A stretch of DNA of 30,760 bases from Byssochlamys sp. IMV 00236. Lineage: Eukaryota; Ascomycota; Eurotiomycetes; Eurotiales; Thermoascaceae. The position numbers and the translations under genes are program-made. The notes below the pieces were generated by a model. The model was given only the letters and a program-made list of their open reading frames with translations, was not told the origin of the DNA and did no database searches. The stretch lies in assembly GCA_001931875.2 (NCBI GenBank), contig MSJH02000447.1, positions 1-30,760 of the forward strand, written 5' to 3'. This document shows positions 1 through 10,865 of the stretch, piece by piece; position 1 is the stretch's first letter; the number at the start of each line of letters is the position of its first letter.

Positions 1-41
<41 letters not shown>
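1..41. repeat. poly(A) tract at window edge
   Basis: Forty-one consecutive A residues open the window and run into an AAAG-rich stretch; the tract may extend beyond the left edge. It could be a simple homopolymer of an AT-rich genome or the 3' poly(A) tail of a retroelement lying to the left. Nothing in the window decides between these. Confidence 0.9.
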
Positions 42-43
<2 letters not shown>

Positions 44-2780
44 AAGAAAGAGACAAAAGCAAATTTATTTTGCTACGGAATTGAAAAGAGTTACACTCTG
101 ATCAAATAGGACACGTATCACAATTGGTGCGTTTTATATGCTTGTTTTGTAACACCTTATGAAACACTCTAATGTGTGTTGCTACATTGAATCAAACGAT
201 GACCCCCATTAAAATGTTTCAAAATTATTGTTTGTTTGAAACAGTAAAGGTTGTGTCAAGAGCGGTTATGCAAGGAATGTTACACAACAGCTGAGTAACA
301 TTAGACTGCAGAGAAAGAGAAATGTAATGATTGATATTGCTGGAGTCAATGGCGATATGAATAATAAGCAGTCAACCTTTTTTTTTTAAAAAAAAATGTT
401 CACTTGTAACTTTTTAATGGTGAGACATTTTGGAATGCGAGATGAACAAGGTGCTGATTTGATAAAGGCAGATGAAATGGTATTCAGAAAGAGTGAATTG
501 GTCGTTTAAGAATACCTCGAGAAATGAGCATTATTTATTATTGAAACTATAGTTAATTAGTACTTAATTTCACGTCATCTTTGCGCCAATTGTATCGCAT
601 AGTGGAAAAAAGCCTCATAGGTGTTCTCTTCTTGTATTCTGTGTTAATACTGAATGTAATAAAGAGAGTATAATTTAAGATCTAATTAAGCTCCAAATCA
701 ATGAGCAATTATTTAATGAATAGAAGGAGCCCTAAAGCCGGACTTAGTTACAGGAATAGATGTATTCAACTATAAGTTGACTTGAAGTAATGCTATTTCG
801 CTCAAAAGTGCCTAAAACGTTCGTTTAGGATAAAACTTTTCTTAAAAATAATCTAAAAAAACAATTCAAATTATTTGATACTTGTTCAAAATTCTAATTT
901 GAATTAGCTACTTCTTTTGACATAATGCTCAAAGATGATGAGCAGAAGCTGTATTGTTAATATCAATTATCCCTTTACCGAAAGCTTTTTTTTAAAAAAA
1001 GATATAAAGTATCAAGAGTGAAAAAAAAAAAAAAATAACCAGCTGTGACATCTGTATCAAGAGTTGATGCTATGTACTAGTAAATGTTATTGTAAGGGTA
1101 ATTTCCTTAGTTTCAATAGGCATGAATTATGTTCGTACACAACACCGGCAAAATCAATAATGGCTTGTCGTCAAGAAAGTACAATTGGTAAAAATGTAGC
1201 AAATGACTGGAGTTCTATTGAGGTTTGGGGCAAACGCAATTCCAAATGTCTTTCTCTTACATAATGTTGCTTGGGTACAGTTAGGCGTTCGAAGAAGATT
1301 GTATTTTCTATTTAGTGTAAGATTTAGTAAATACAGCCGAACTTTGATAGCAAACTTTTATTTACCATAATAACAGTAAAAATTGTATTGTTATTACTTT
1401 TCAAAGCCTTCAGTGTGTTGTTGTAGATATTCAAGCAGTCTCTTTCCAGCTTTATTTTTGCGTTTGTGTTTACGCCTCCTGCAAGCTCAAGAATTACTAT
1501 GATCGATTTGTCGCTCCTTTCAAGTCCAAGCCCATCAATTTTAGAGTTTTGTTATTTGCACAGCAAAAAGCATATCTGTCGTATTTACTTTATAAGCACA
1601 TCATCTTGTAGAAGACTACTTCAAAAAGAAAAACAAAAAAAGGACCAACAAAATGCGTTATTTTATAGACGCGTTATGCCCGATTCTTGTTGACTGTGGC
1701 AGTAATCCCATATTATTATAAAATAAATAATGACTTCTCTCTTGCCTCAACATAATAAAGAGGCTATTACAGACTCATCGACGCATTCTTTACTTCAGTG
1801 TTGTACATATTGCACAAATGCAGTGCAGATGTGCTATGGCGCTAGCAAAACCCCAACCTTGCTGGCCATTAGGTCCTTATGCAATATTTCTAGCCTTTGT
1901 ACCAACATGAATTAAACAGGAATTCCAGAAGAAAAGCAAAGTAACTATCATCTGAAGCGGACCAGATCTTGATACTGCAAAAAGAAAGAGTCGATATCAG
2001 GAATCGTTGTCTAATTTGCAGCAGCTCGCTCTCTCACTGTTTGGTTGATCAGATTTTCAAGCTACAAAATGAAAACAAGCAAAGTGAGCTAGTATCATAT
2101 ATAAAAGTTTAGTGACAGTAGAATAAAGCTTGCAAGTGGAACACGACATCATGAGTGAACTCATAGTCGTTGCAGTGTTTTTTATATTACAAGCTTGCTT
2201 AGCTTCATCATATGAATTGTTATTTAATATTTGTTTTAGTACGCTTTTAGTCAGGCTGTCGCTTATTATCTATAGTGTTCATGTCTAAAAGATTATAAAT
2301 AACTGATTGAGTAATGCTGACAGAAATACACCTATGACAAGGTTACTCATTCTCAAGCTCTTTTTTAAAATCGAAGAAATCATGAAATTCATCAGGTAAT
2401 ATACCCTGCTTGATTAGCTGTTAGCTGAGGTTGTGTAAGAGTCTAGTTTATAAAAAGAAAAGTATTACGGACTGGAAGCAAAACAGGTGAATTAACATTG
2501 CTGCTGTCATGTGAGTTCAGACAAAGTCAATGTAGCACTTGTAGCTTTTTCACTCAATTTCTTATCGAGATCGTTAGCAATGTATCAAGTCCAATAGTTT
2601 TTGTAGTTTATAGAAATGTGAATCCTGTTATTTCGATCCTGTGTATGCCAGTTAGAATTAGATTGCTTAAAGATATTTGTAGTAATCACGTAGTTTCGTG
2701 TTCTTTAGTTCTTTAAGAAAAATTTGAGGTCACAATTTTATAATGACGCATATCCGTGCTTCTTTATTTGGAAAACGCTA
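42..2780. other. AT-rich spacer without recognisable genes
   Basis: I see only short, unrelated open frames with no family resemblance and no plausible exon chain. The stretch contains T-run/A-run palindromes (near 377-396 and 986-1000), a poly(A) tract near 1021-1035, and a small nested inverted repeat near 2125-2200. It is adjacent to clear transposon remnants and may itself be decayed mobile DNA, but no domain is readable. Confidence 0.6.
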
Positions 2781-2822
2781 TGCACCAGAAAATACACCAG
2801 AAATTAGACTAATACTACAGGC
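2781..2822 (+). repeat. left terminal inverted repeat of the MITE
   Basis: Left arm of the element, containing two tandem copies of a TGCACCAGAAAA-like unit followed by TTAGACTAATACTACAG. It pairs with 3128-3169. Confidence 0.8.
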
Positions 2823-3127
2823 ATTACCTCTACCTATTACCTATGATGTATACCAACAAAGATTTTCAATGTGTGGTGTCAAGATAAGCATGACTTTATA
2901 AAGTCACCATATTGGTTTGTTTCTTTTCAGAAAGAGATAAAAAAGAAATGTTGTTATATATTCTAGTTTTACGTTGTCAGTTTGATCAACAAAGATACAA
3001 GAACACGTGTAATTATGATGATATCGTATTTTATATCAAGGAGTGAACTGGACAAGCCTTAGATTAGGAAGAGGTATTGGTAATGCGACGTTGTATAGTG
3101 ACAACATAGGTTGCGCCCCAAGGAAGC

Positions 3128-3169
3128 GCCCGTAGCATTAGTCTATTTTCTGGTGCATTTTCTGGTGCA
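3128..3169 (-). repeat. right terminal inverted repeat of the MITE
   Basis: Right arm; its reverse complement repeats the left arm with about four substitutions, mostly A/G transitions, as expected from independent decay of two originally identical ends. Confidence 0.8.
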
Positions 3170-3917
3170 TGTAGTGCTGGCCATTTTATTTTTTATACAA
3201 CTACATTCAGCGTGAAGAAGCAAGTTATAATGAAGCTAATTTAGCTCAATAGCTTTCGACAGCTTGACTGTAACTATCTACTTGCACAGGTGCACATTCA
3301 AAAAGAAATTGTGAGCACAGAATGCGTGAACTCGGCCTTGCAGCTTCAACAGCTCATGCTTTACGCATTTTGGTTCCTGCCTTCTTACTTCCCCTTAATT
3401 GCTGCTGAAATCGTGGCCGCTACCGGTAAGGGTAAGGACAGGTTTTTTACTCGGCTTAACCCGTGCTATACTGCTGTATAAACAAAAGATCCAAAAGTGG
3501 ACGGTCATTGATCTTTGTGCACATGGTTTACATCGACAGTACATCTAGGTTATTTTGATTTCTAATATGGGGATTGATGAAGTTTAGCATAAGATAGCCT
3601 CGAAGTTAAATCCATTGCTTATGAGTCATGTAACACGACTAGAATGGTATTAATAACTTTATTATTAATATTAATTCTAGGCAATCTTACATCGCAGCTC
3701 AAGTCTTTAAGTGCAGTTCGCTTGACTTTATCTTATCGCGTTTCAACTTAACCTTCTTCACAACTCCAATTCTCTAGAAGTGATTAGCTACTATCATAAT
3801 AACTGTCATGAGCTGAAGCATAAATATTAACATATATCTAAAACACTAATGTTATATCACTGCAGCTTTACAAAGTTTCTAAGAATTAATGTCACTGTTG
3901 CCAAGAGTAAAAACCTC
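3170..3917. other. spacer between MITE and first LINE remnant
   Basis: No recognisable gene. A short open frame at 3290-3481 has no ATG-led exon context and no family resemblance. The sequence may include the unreadable 5' part of the neighbouring LINE, but nothing before about 3918 can be translated into a known motif. Confidence 0.5.
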
Positions 3918-4925
3918 AAAGCCTGGCGGATAGCATAAATAGTTCCAGTCAATAAAAAGAGCTATCCATCTGGCGCCAGTAACTATAGACCTATGAGTTT
4001 GACTTCCACTCTATGCAAAATTTTAGAGAAATGCATCGAAACATCCCTCCAAGCGATAGACCGCCTTTCGGTATTGCTCAAGGAGGCTTCAGGAAGTTAC
4101 AAAGTACCCTGTATCAAGTTCTTTGCCTATCTAGGATTTGCCATTCATTACGAGTGGACTATCACATCAATTCGATTCTGGCATTTCTTGAAATAAAATT
4201 AGTATATGACACCGTTGATAGGAATCTCATATGGTACAACCACACCTCACTTCGCCTCTCTTAAGATCCCTGTGTAATCTATTCAACAGCATACATATTG
4301 AAGTGTTCCTACCAAGCGCTTCCTCCCCACAAACTAGCGTCCTTCAGGGATCTATACTCCTCATCTGCGCTCAGCTTATATTAATTAGCTTCCGCAGCTT
4401 TTGCGACCACAAGCGTTAACAATAAATATGCCCTTTGTTAAGGTCATGCCTCTACTTAACTGCCTCTGATACGCGGATGATGTTGTTCTCATTGCTGTAC
4501 AGCAGAAGTTGGTCCATCTACTCAAGATATATGAACGATACAGCTTGAAGACAGGTTATAGATGGGACCCAGTGACATGTATTATCTTGGATAACCATTC
4601 TCAACCTGTTGAATACAGGCTTTACCATCTAGCTTCTCCCTCGGCGACCATTCTTCACCTACTTGGGTATTCCGTTTAAAACTTAGTGGTTATCTCGATC
4701 TTGAATTCTTGGTGAGCCGTAGCTGCTGTAAGGCGCTTGCTATCTGAATATCCTCACCCCAATTGGATCCAATACTACTGGCTTTTCTAAATTGCTTTCT
4801 TCTCAACTCTACGCTCAGATTGTTTGCCCACAAACGGAATATAGGCTAGCCATTAACCTATTTTCCCATTCTCAACTGAAAAGTCATGATGTCCAGAATA
4901 AATGTATGCGGTTGATTTAAGGTGC
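3918..4925 (+). pseudogene. decayed LINE (non-LTR) reverse transcriptase, copy 1
   Basis: Reading across frames recovers the order of a LINE reverse transcriptase. There is a W-rich segment leading to NYRPMSLTSTLCKILEKCIE (around 3924-4040), which is the first RT motif. A QGGFRK...STLYQV segment and AFLEIKLVYDTVDRNLIW (about 4080-4230) carry the aspartate of motif A. A VLQGS segment (about 4336-4360) follows, then YADDVVLIA (about 4468-4495), the catalytic YADD box. Thumb-like sequence with LLSSQLYAQIV...YRLAINL follows at about 4790-4860. An in-frame stop and at least three frame changes break the coding sequence. The endonuclease and the 5' part are missing or unreadable, so this is a dead, 5'-truncated copy. 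It probably provided reverse transcription for target-primed retrotransposition. Confidence 0.85.
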
Positions 4926-5814
4926 ACATTGAGGTGTTAGTTGTAGTTTGTTATTGCTTTTAGTAATCGCAAAATATGTGAGAATAAAAACAAAGACATG
5001 ATGAGTTTCTATTATATCGGGAAGAACTAATAGCAAAAAGAAATTAGATTGTTTTAAAAGAAGTCGGAGTATTAACTAAGGTACATATAATTAAGTCAAA
5101 TGCAATCTCACAAGATTAGTATTAGACATGGTCAAATACGACAGTAATAATGGTAATAGAGGTGATGTTATCAGAATAGAAAGCCCATTTCCAAAGCATT
5201 AGTCAAGTGAAAGTGGAACACATTCTCAGTCCAAGTTACCTGACCTGTTGTCCACCTTGCCCTTTTCTTTACTTCTTTAACTCTTTCTAAACACAACAAT
5301 AACTAGAGAGCAGTCAATATGTTTGTTATTCTTTGCAGAAATCAATAATTATGGAGAACATTGAGGTTTGGTACGAAAAGGGGCCACTGAAACCTTGATT
5401 AGTCCTCCCAATATTTTTACGCGCTCATTTAGATTTCAAAGATGTACAATAAGCCCCACGAAAGATATTAATAGTGATCATTTCTAAATGATTTAATTTT
5501 ATTCTGTATTAGGTTTTAGGACATGGAGTTTCTCATTATATCATAACGAAATAAAGCATTTATAAACAGCTATTTGGAGCATTGAAAACGTCCTTTCTAT
5601 ATTTTAAGAGTCATCTAATATGTAAATATTTATAAGCTTTCAAAAGGAGTGTAATCGGTTATAATCTTCATCTTCTCTATTAAAAAGACGCTATTATTAT
5701 GAATTAAAATAATATATTCTGAAGTAGTAGTTAGACTGAGAGTAAACAAGTAACGTAAAAATACTCAATGATCAAACACTACACAAGAGTTCACGGATTA
5801 GGATACTTGTTTCT
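4926..5814. other. spacer between the two LINE remnants
   Basis: Very AT-rich sequence without long open frames or readable motifs. It may be the 3' end of LINE copy 1 and the unreadable 5' part of copy 2, but I cannot show that from the sequence. Confidence 0.5.
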
Positions 5815-8030
5815 CTTTCAACTATTTCGTTACTCCCTCTTCAAGCATTAGTTGTACAAATGCTTAATCAAGCTCTTAAGTCACAGGTGCTCCCTAAATC
5901 ATGGCAGGGCTTTAAGGTGCGCTTAATGGCTAGGAAAAGTGATCTTACTAGTTTGCGTAACTGGCGACCGATATCTTTAATCAACCGTGATGCTAGGATT
6001 TACACACACACTATCGATACCTATTACGAGTAGTAATGCTAAGATTGATTAATCGCTTTCAGGCAGGTTCCATGCTTGCCAGACTCATTGTCGAAAACAC
6101 CCTAGTGCTACAAGCTGTTGTGCAATATGCTCGTCATCGCCGTCGGAATGATATCGCCCTAAACTAGGCAAAGGCATATGATCGAGTATACCTTTCTTAC
6201 TTACACCAGACTCTATTGAAGCTCAGCTTTCCTACAGCTTTGGTACACCCATTTGTTGGCCTGTTCTTCGCCAACAGAAATTGTATCAATATTAATGGAC
6301 ACTTGATCTAAACGGTTAATCAGGGTCGTGGTCTCCTCCAAGGTGATCTTGTATCTCCTTTTCTATTCAGCCTTGTTCTAGAACCTCTGTTACATCATAT
6401 TCTTCAGGGTGAATCTTTTCTGGACTTCTCTTCTGTTCCAGTATTACTGTGTGTTCCTTCGCCAACTCCTTTAAAGGTTTTGGCATATGCAGACAACGTG
6501 TATATCTTACTATCCTCTCGTGCTGATTTCTTTCGGATTCAAGGTCATTTGGATACTTATAAAAGGTTAATTTATCAACACGGAGACCATTTTCCTTAAT
6601 GGAGCCGCTGACACATCATGAACAACAATTTTGTTGCACCATCAAATCCTTCAGTATCATGGTCGCACCAAATCTCAACCGCCTTGACACTGTCGGTTCC
6701 CGGTGGCTCTGTCCATAACTCAAAGACGATGCCTTGAGGAAAACCTGTGACAAAATATCGAGATTCAATGTGGTGTCTACTCACAATAACATCTCTCCTC
6801 TCAAAGCCGTGTGTGACGACAGTAAATACGCTGATCCTGCCGAAGCTATAGTACATACTACAGATTCTTGTCCTTCGGTAAGAATTTCTTTCGACATTCT
6901 CGATCTACAGTGCATCAATTTCTTCATCAAGACGCCAAACCCGGCTTCCGTTATGCCCTTCTTTGTTGCCCTGTAATACAAAATGGCCTTAACCTGTTTG
7001 ATTCTCTTGTTAAACAGTGTTGCTTACAGCTTCGATGGTTACGCCTGTTATTTTTAGATAATAATCTTCGACCTTGCAGCCAACCTTACTTGAATGGCTT
7101 CATGCAGCACTTCCATTCCAATGGTGCCAATTTGATTCTTTCATTTTTTTCCCTGTCGATGCGTAATAAAACCAAAACACATTTCTACTTGCAGTCTCTG
7201 ACAATTTCATCAACATCAAAGTGACACTATCGACTATTCTCAGCCTTTCTGTTGTGGAACTGTTCTCTATTGTTGCCGCTGGCTACTGGCTACATCGTAA
7301 GCAACGCTGTTCTCTCTACAAACCTGTCAATCCTTCACTTTTGACAACTTGCTACAACGAGTACGTCCCACTTCTCCCAATTGACTTGCTTTCTTGTCCT
7401 CAGATCTTCAGCAGACTGTTGCGTCCAAAATCGCATGGATTTCTTCACCGAACAAACATGGAAGACTATACCAAATGTATCACTCAATTCCAGCGTGGCC
7501 CGTTTGTGACATGATTCACTTATTTGGAGCCGTGGCAAACATCCCACCCTCAGGCATATTGTCAAACCCAACTGAGTGTACTCCCTTTGCTGCTTTGTCC
7601 GACTCGCTTATCAACGCTCTGTGAAAATATTTCCTGAAGCTCGGATGGTAAAGCGTATTGCCAGGCGGCAGTGCCCAAATTTCGACCTGACAGCTATGCT
7701 TTCTGTATACTTTGTCAGATCTCATCAAAAGATACACCTCATTTGCTAATTGATTATTCTCTTAAATATAATATCTGGCAAGAAGCTCTCACTCGCTCTT
7801 GCTCCTTACCTGGTGTTCCGATATTCTGATGTTTGACAATGAGTACGACACTTTTCTGCCATTTATCAATAATAATCAGCTCTTGGTTTTGGTCACTTGT
7901 AGGATGTTCTTTGTATAGTGAGCACATTGGAGGCACATTTTTGATCGCAAGCCTTTTTTGACGTCGCATATCATCACTGCTGTGTTTGACAAGTGCACTA
8001 TTATTTAGACACACCTCTCATGAAGTCGTT
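5815..8030 (+). pseudogene. decayed LINE (non-LTR) reverse transcriptase, copy 2
   Basis: A second LINE of a different lineage. Readable parts in order are: SWQGFKVRLMARKSDLTSLR followed by NWRPISLINRDA (about 5900-6000), RT motif 1; RLINRFQAGSM...ENTLVLQAVVQYA (about 6040-6135); an AKAYDRV motif A (about 6168-6190); QGRGLLQGDLVSPFLFSLVL (about 6320-6380), motif B; and LAYADNVYILL (about 6480-6515), motif C. The second aspartate of the YADD box is here N. A C-terminal segment with FDSLVKQCCLQLRWLRLLF (about 6990-7060) and a tail resembling the zinc-binding region after LINE RTs (to about 8030) follow. Several stops and frame changes make it non-functional. It differs from copy 1 in motif wording (NWRPISLINRD versus NYRPMSLTST), so the two are not duplicates of one insertion. 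Confidence 0.85.
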
Positions 8031-8785
8031 TTGATCCAACTTCAATTTTATTGCCTTATTAATAACTTTACAAAAAGAAAAATAAATAAATATATAAATA
8101 GCTCATTACTATTTACTCTTTGTCTGACAAAATCTCTTTGTTTTTTTACCTTAAAAGTAACGATTGTGTAAGCATATATAAAAGGATAATATTCTTTCAT
8201 TATTGACTGCTTCAATTTTAATATTTTTTAACCTGGGTGCTCAGACCCGCCTATTGTTGAAGACACATGCCTACAAGACAAAAAGAGATGAAAAATGGGA
8301 CAGGCAAAAATGACAAAGTGAATCATCTCCAATAGAAAAAAAAAGCAACTCTAATGTATCACGTTCCCACTATCATCCCATATTTGCCCACCTCCTTCTT
8401 TTGCTTTTTTTTTATACTTCCGCTTTTTTTTTGCACGATAACGGATGATGTCTGGAACAAGATTGCTTTTTTATGAATGGATTAATTTCAAAATAAGCTT
8501 TTTTGTATTTCATTAATTACAGAAGCACTAAAAAAAAAAAAAAGATAAAGCAAAACAAATTTAAAAAAGAGAAAAATATGACATATATACAAGTGTATTT
8601 TCTTTTAAAAAAAAATATAGATTTATTGTTCATCGTTTTTGTTATATACAGCATATAAAAGACAAAAAAAAAGAGGGGAAAAGAGGCGTGTTGTCTACAA
8701 GATTCTAATTTTTTTTGTAAAAAAAAAATGAAATATTAAGAGATTACATATTCTATTTTAAAGGGGGGAAGGGCGTGGATTTTTT
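8031..8785. other. AT-rich spacer, 3' of the FAR1-domain gene
   Basis: Sequence rich in A and T runs with no credible coding exon. The part next to 8818 is the 3' flank of the minus-strand FAR1-domain gene. Confidence 0.6.
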
Positions 8786-8791
8786 TTTATT
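8786..8791 (-). terminator. polyadenylation signal AATAAA, FAR1-domain gene
   Basis: TTTATT on the plus strand gives AATAAA on the minus strand, about 27 nt after the TGA of the FAR1-domain gene. It is a plausible poly(A) signal, but in DNA this AT-rich the hexamer alone is weak evidence. Confidence 0.4.
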
Positions 8792-8817
8792 GCTTTGGTG
8801 TATATTGTTTGCAAACC

Positions 8818-10865
8818 TCAGTTGCTTTGGGGTTGTTGCTGTGATTGTGATTGTGATTGTTGTTGTTGTTGTTGTTGTTGCTGGCTATACATGGGCATGA
8901 TGGCATTTGCACCAGGATGATGACTTGCTTGTCGCATATAAAGATTATGATGATACGATTGTTGCTGTGCTTCTACGGGAGCGAGTGTTCTGGCCATCAT
9001 GTTTCCCTGCGCAGAATCATACATGCGAATCTGGGACGACGAAGGCTGCTTTCCTGAAGCGCCTGAAAGAGGGTTCATGGAGTACATGGGAGGAGTGGTA
9101 TCATTACTGATATCAGTATTTGTTGTCTGATGTGATGGCGACGGTTGCGAAGGCGACGGTTGAGAAGGCGTTTGTTGTCTTTGTGGATGCTGCTGTGATT
9201 GGGAATGCGTTTGTTGTTGTTGTTGCTGTTGTTGTTGGTAAGGCGGGTGTTGCAAACTTAGAGTTTGAGGTAAAGGCGTCTTGTGCACCATCGCGTTCGT
9301 TTGCAGGACGGGGTGTATCGTGTTGTTTGGATTGTTTGTTTCGTTGCCACGCACGATCGACGGGTGAGAAGGATCAAAGGGGAACTGCATATCTGGGTTG
9401 AAAGAAGACGGGCTTGGAGCAGTGTTCATGTGGTATGTGTTTTGGAATTGAGGATGGACGTAGCCAGAGAGTGGTGAGTCCAAAGACATGCTACCGCTAT
9501 CATAGTACACAAACGATGACATCTGAGCTTGTCTTTGATGAGGTTGTCGTTGTGATTGTGCAGTAGGCGCAGCGAGTACAGGTACTGTATTTGCCGTGGG
9601 CGTGCTCGGCGTGCTGCTTGCTCTGCTATTCGGATAGGGGTGATATGGGTAGATGGGGTCAGGAGGTAGTCGATCATCCGTCGTTGAGGTCGTCATTAAG
9701 GAGTTTTCGCGTCCCTTGCCTTTCTTGATCATCTTTCGCTCTGGTTCCATCATGTATGTCTGCGCATCCATCGAGAGTGTTCGCCGGCGTTGGGTTCGTA
9801 GCACCTGTGCCTCTTGAATCAGCCGTTGGTTATGTATCTTGATGTAGTACGTTTGTCTTGGCACGTCGACTGCTAAATACCCTTTAGGCATACTTGTCGT
9901 TGCTTGCTTTGACATCCGACGTGAGTTATTTTCTTCTTCTGGCGTCGTTTCATCCGTAAAGACGGTGGGTGGTGGCAATGAACTGTCGTCGACTTGTGCT
10001 GCTTCGCTCAAGATCTGATACAACGTTGACAGCTCACCCTTGACAAACTGAGTAAGTTCCTCGTTGCCTGCTGTTAAGGCACATATCTTGCTCCAAAACT
10101 GACACAGGTCGTGTGTCCGTTCTGTCGTGTCACGTTGCTTAATCTTTTGCCGCTCCTCTGACAGACGGTTGTAGAACCGACGTTCGTTCCAGTGAATATG
10201 AGGGAACTGAGCTTGTACGCGTGTTCGAATGTCTTGAGTGGTCATGCGTAGACGAGCCAGCTCGCAAATCAAGTCGGTTACTTCCTTTGGCCAGCTACGT
10301 TCAATTTCGTCCGGATGCATCAGTTCATGGTTGTGTTTGCCCGCTTCTGGGTTAAGTGATTTTCTAAATTCCCAACGCCCTTCGTTTTCAAAGAGGACAA
10401 CTCGCCATCGACAATCACATCGTTTTGAAGGTCTTTTTCGTTGTGGGTTTGATTTGGGGTTACGTAGTGAATCAGGAAGTCCTTCACGAGAACAGTAGAC
10501 GTAAATGTTCTAGAGACATGTAAGATAAGGAGAGATGTTGTGTGTATATATACAATTTAGGTATTTACTCTATGTGTGCTCGCTTCCTGTTTGACAGTAA
10601 ATCCATATTCTGCGCATAAATCTCTACAGTGTTCAATAGCTGCAGCGCTTTCGCTAAAGGTTATTCCCATTAAACGTTCATAGAATGGCTCAAGCTGCTC
10701 ATAAAAAACGTATCCAGTTAGTGCGTTGAATGAATTTGGTTTCAATGCTTTTTTAAACAAAAATTATGTATTTACAAATAATGCTTGTTCCTGTTGTCTT
10801 TCAGGAGTAAAGCCTTGCTGAAGTTGAGGGGCCTGTTCGTTGTTCTGTTTGGTTCTCTTTGTCAT
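8818..10865 (-). CDS. FAR1-domain zinc-finger putative transcription factor, Q-rich (3 exons)
   Basis: Exons by hand are 10865-10776, 10694-10569 and 10509-8818, giving 635 residues. Introns of 81 and 59 nt carry GTAAAT donors, and intron 1 has a CACTAAC branch point. The start is the ATG at 10865; without removing intron 1 the frame stops after 33 codons. Residues ~33-135 match the FAR1/WRKY-GCM1-type DNA-binding domain: GITFSESAAAIEHCRDLCAE, YGFTVKQEAS, IYVYCSREG, KRCDCRW, then KHNHEL. Expected zinc ligands are C78, C103 (or C105), H131 and H133. A basic run RKRPSKR (96-102) is a likely nuclear signal. Residues ~140-240 form a helical segment with DIRTRVQAQFP, reminiscent of the region following FAR1 domains in Mutator-like transposases. 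The rest is Q/S/P-rich with two long Q runs (~495 and ~615), typical of activation regions. No DDE transposase core or SWIM finger is present. I infer a DNA-binding regulator, possibly domesticated from a Mutator-like element; its targets are unknown. Confidence 0.85.
8822..8883 (-). repeat. CAA/CAG microsatellite encoding a C-terminal Q/QS tract
   Basis: Coding trinucleotide tract: on the minus strand CAA/CAG codons give nine glutamines followed by S-Q repeats at the end of the FAR1-domain protein. Such tracts are prone to length change. Confidence 0.85.
9209..9238 (-). repeat. CAA/CAG microsatellite encoding a second Q tract
   Basis: Second glutamine-coding trinucleotide tract in the same gene, near residue 495. 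Confidence 0.85.

Larger units (their letters stand above)
2781..3169. mobile_element. MITE-like element with ~42-bp terminal inverted repeats
   Basis: The sequence starting TGCACCAGAAAA at 2781 reappears in reverse complement ending at 3169. By hand the two arms (2781-2822 and 3128-3169) match at about 38 of 42 positions. Each arm also contains a tandem pair of the same ~12-bp unit (TGCACCAGAAAA followed by TRCACCAGAAAW). The 389-bp element has no coding capacity. This is the architecture of a miniature inverted-repeat transposable element. I could not find a clear target-site duplication: the flanks ...CGCTA and TGTAG... do not match as a direct repeat. The insertion is therefore probably old, or the true ends lie a few bases off. 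The transposase family cannot be assigned. Confidence 0.8.

Noticed and set aside
9120..9401. 93-codon plus-strand open frame
   Set aside because: Antisense shadow of the FAR1-domain gene, valine-rich because of the CAA/CAG repeats on the other strand.
10557..10760. Separate 67-codon minus-strand gene
   Set aside because: It lacks an ATG and is the middle exon of the FAR1-domain gene plus intron readthrough; its YGFTVKQEAS segment is the start of the FAR1 domain.
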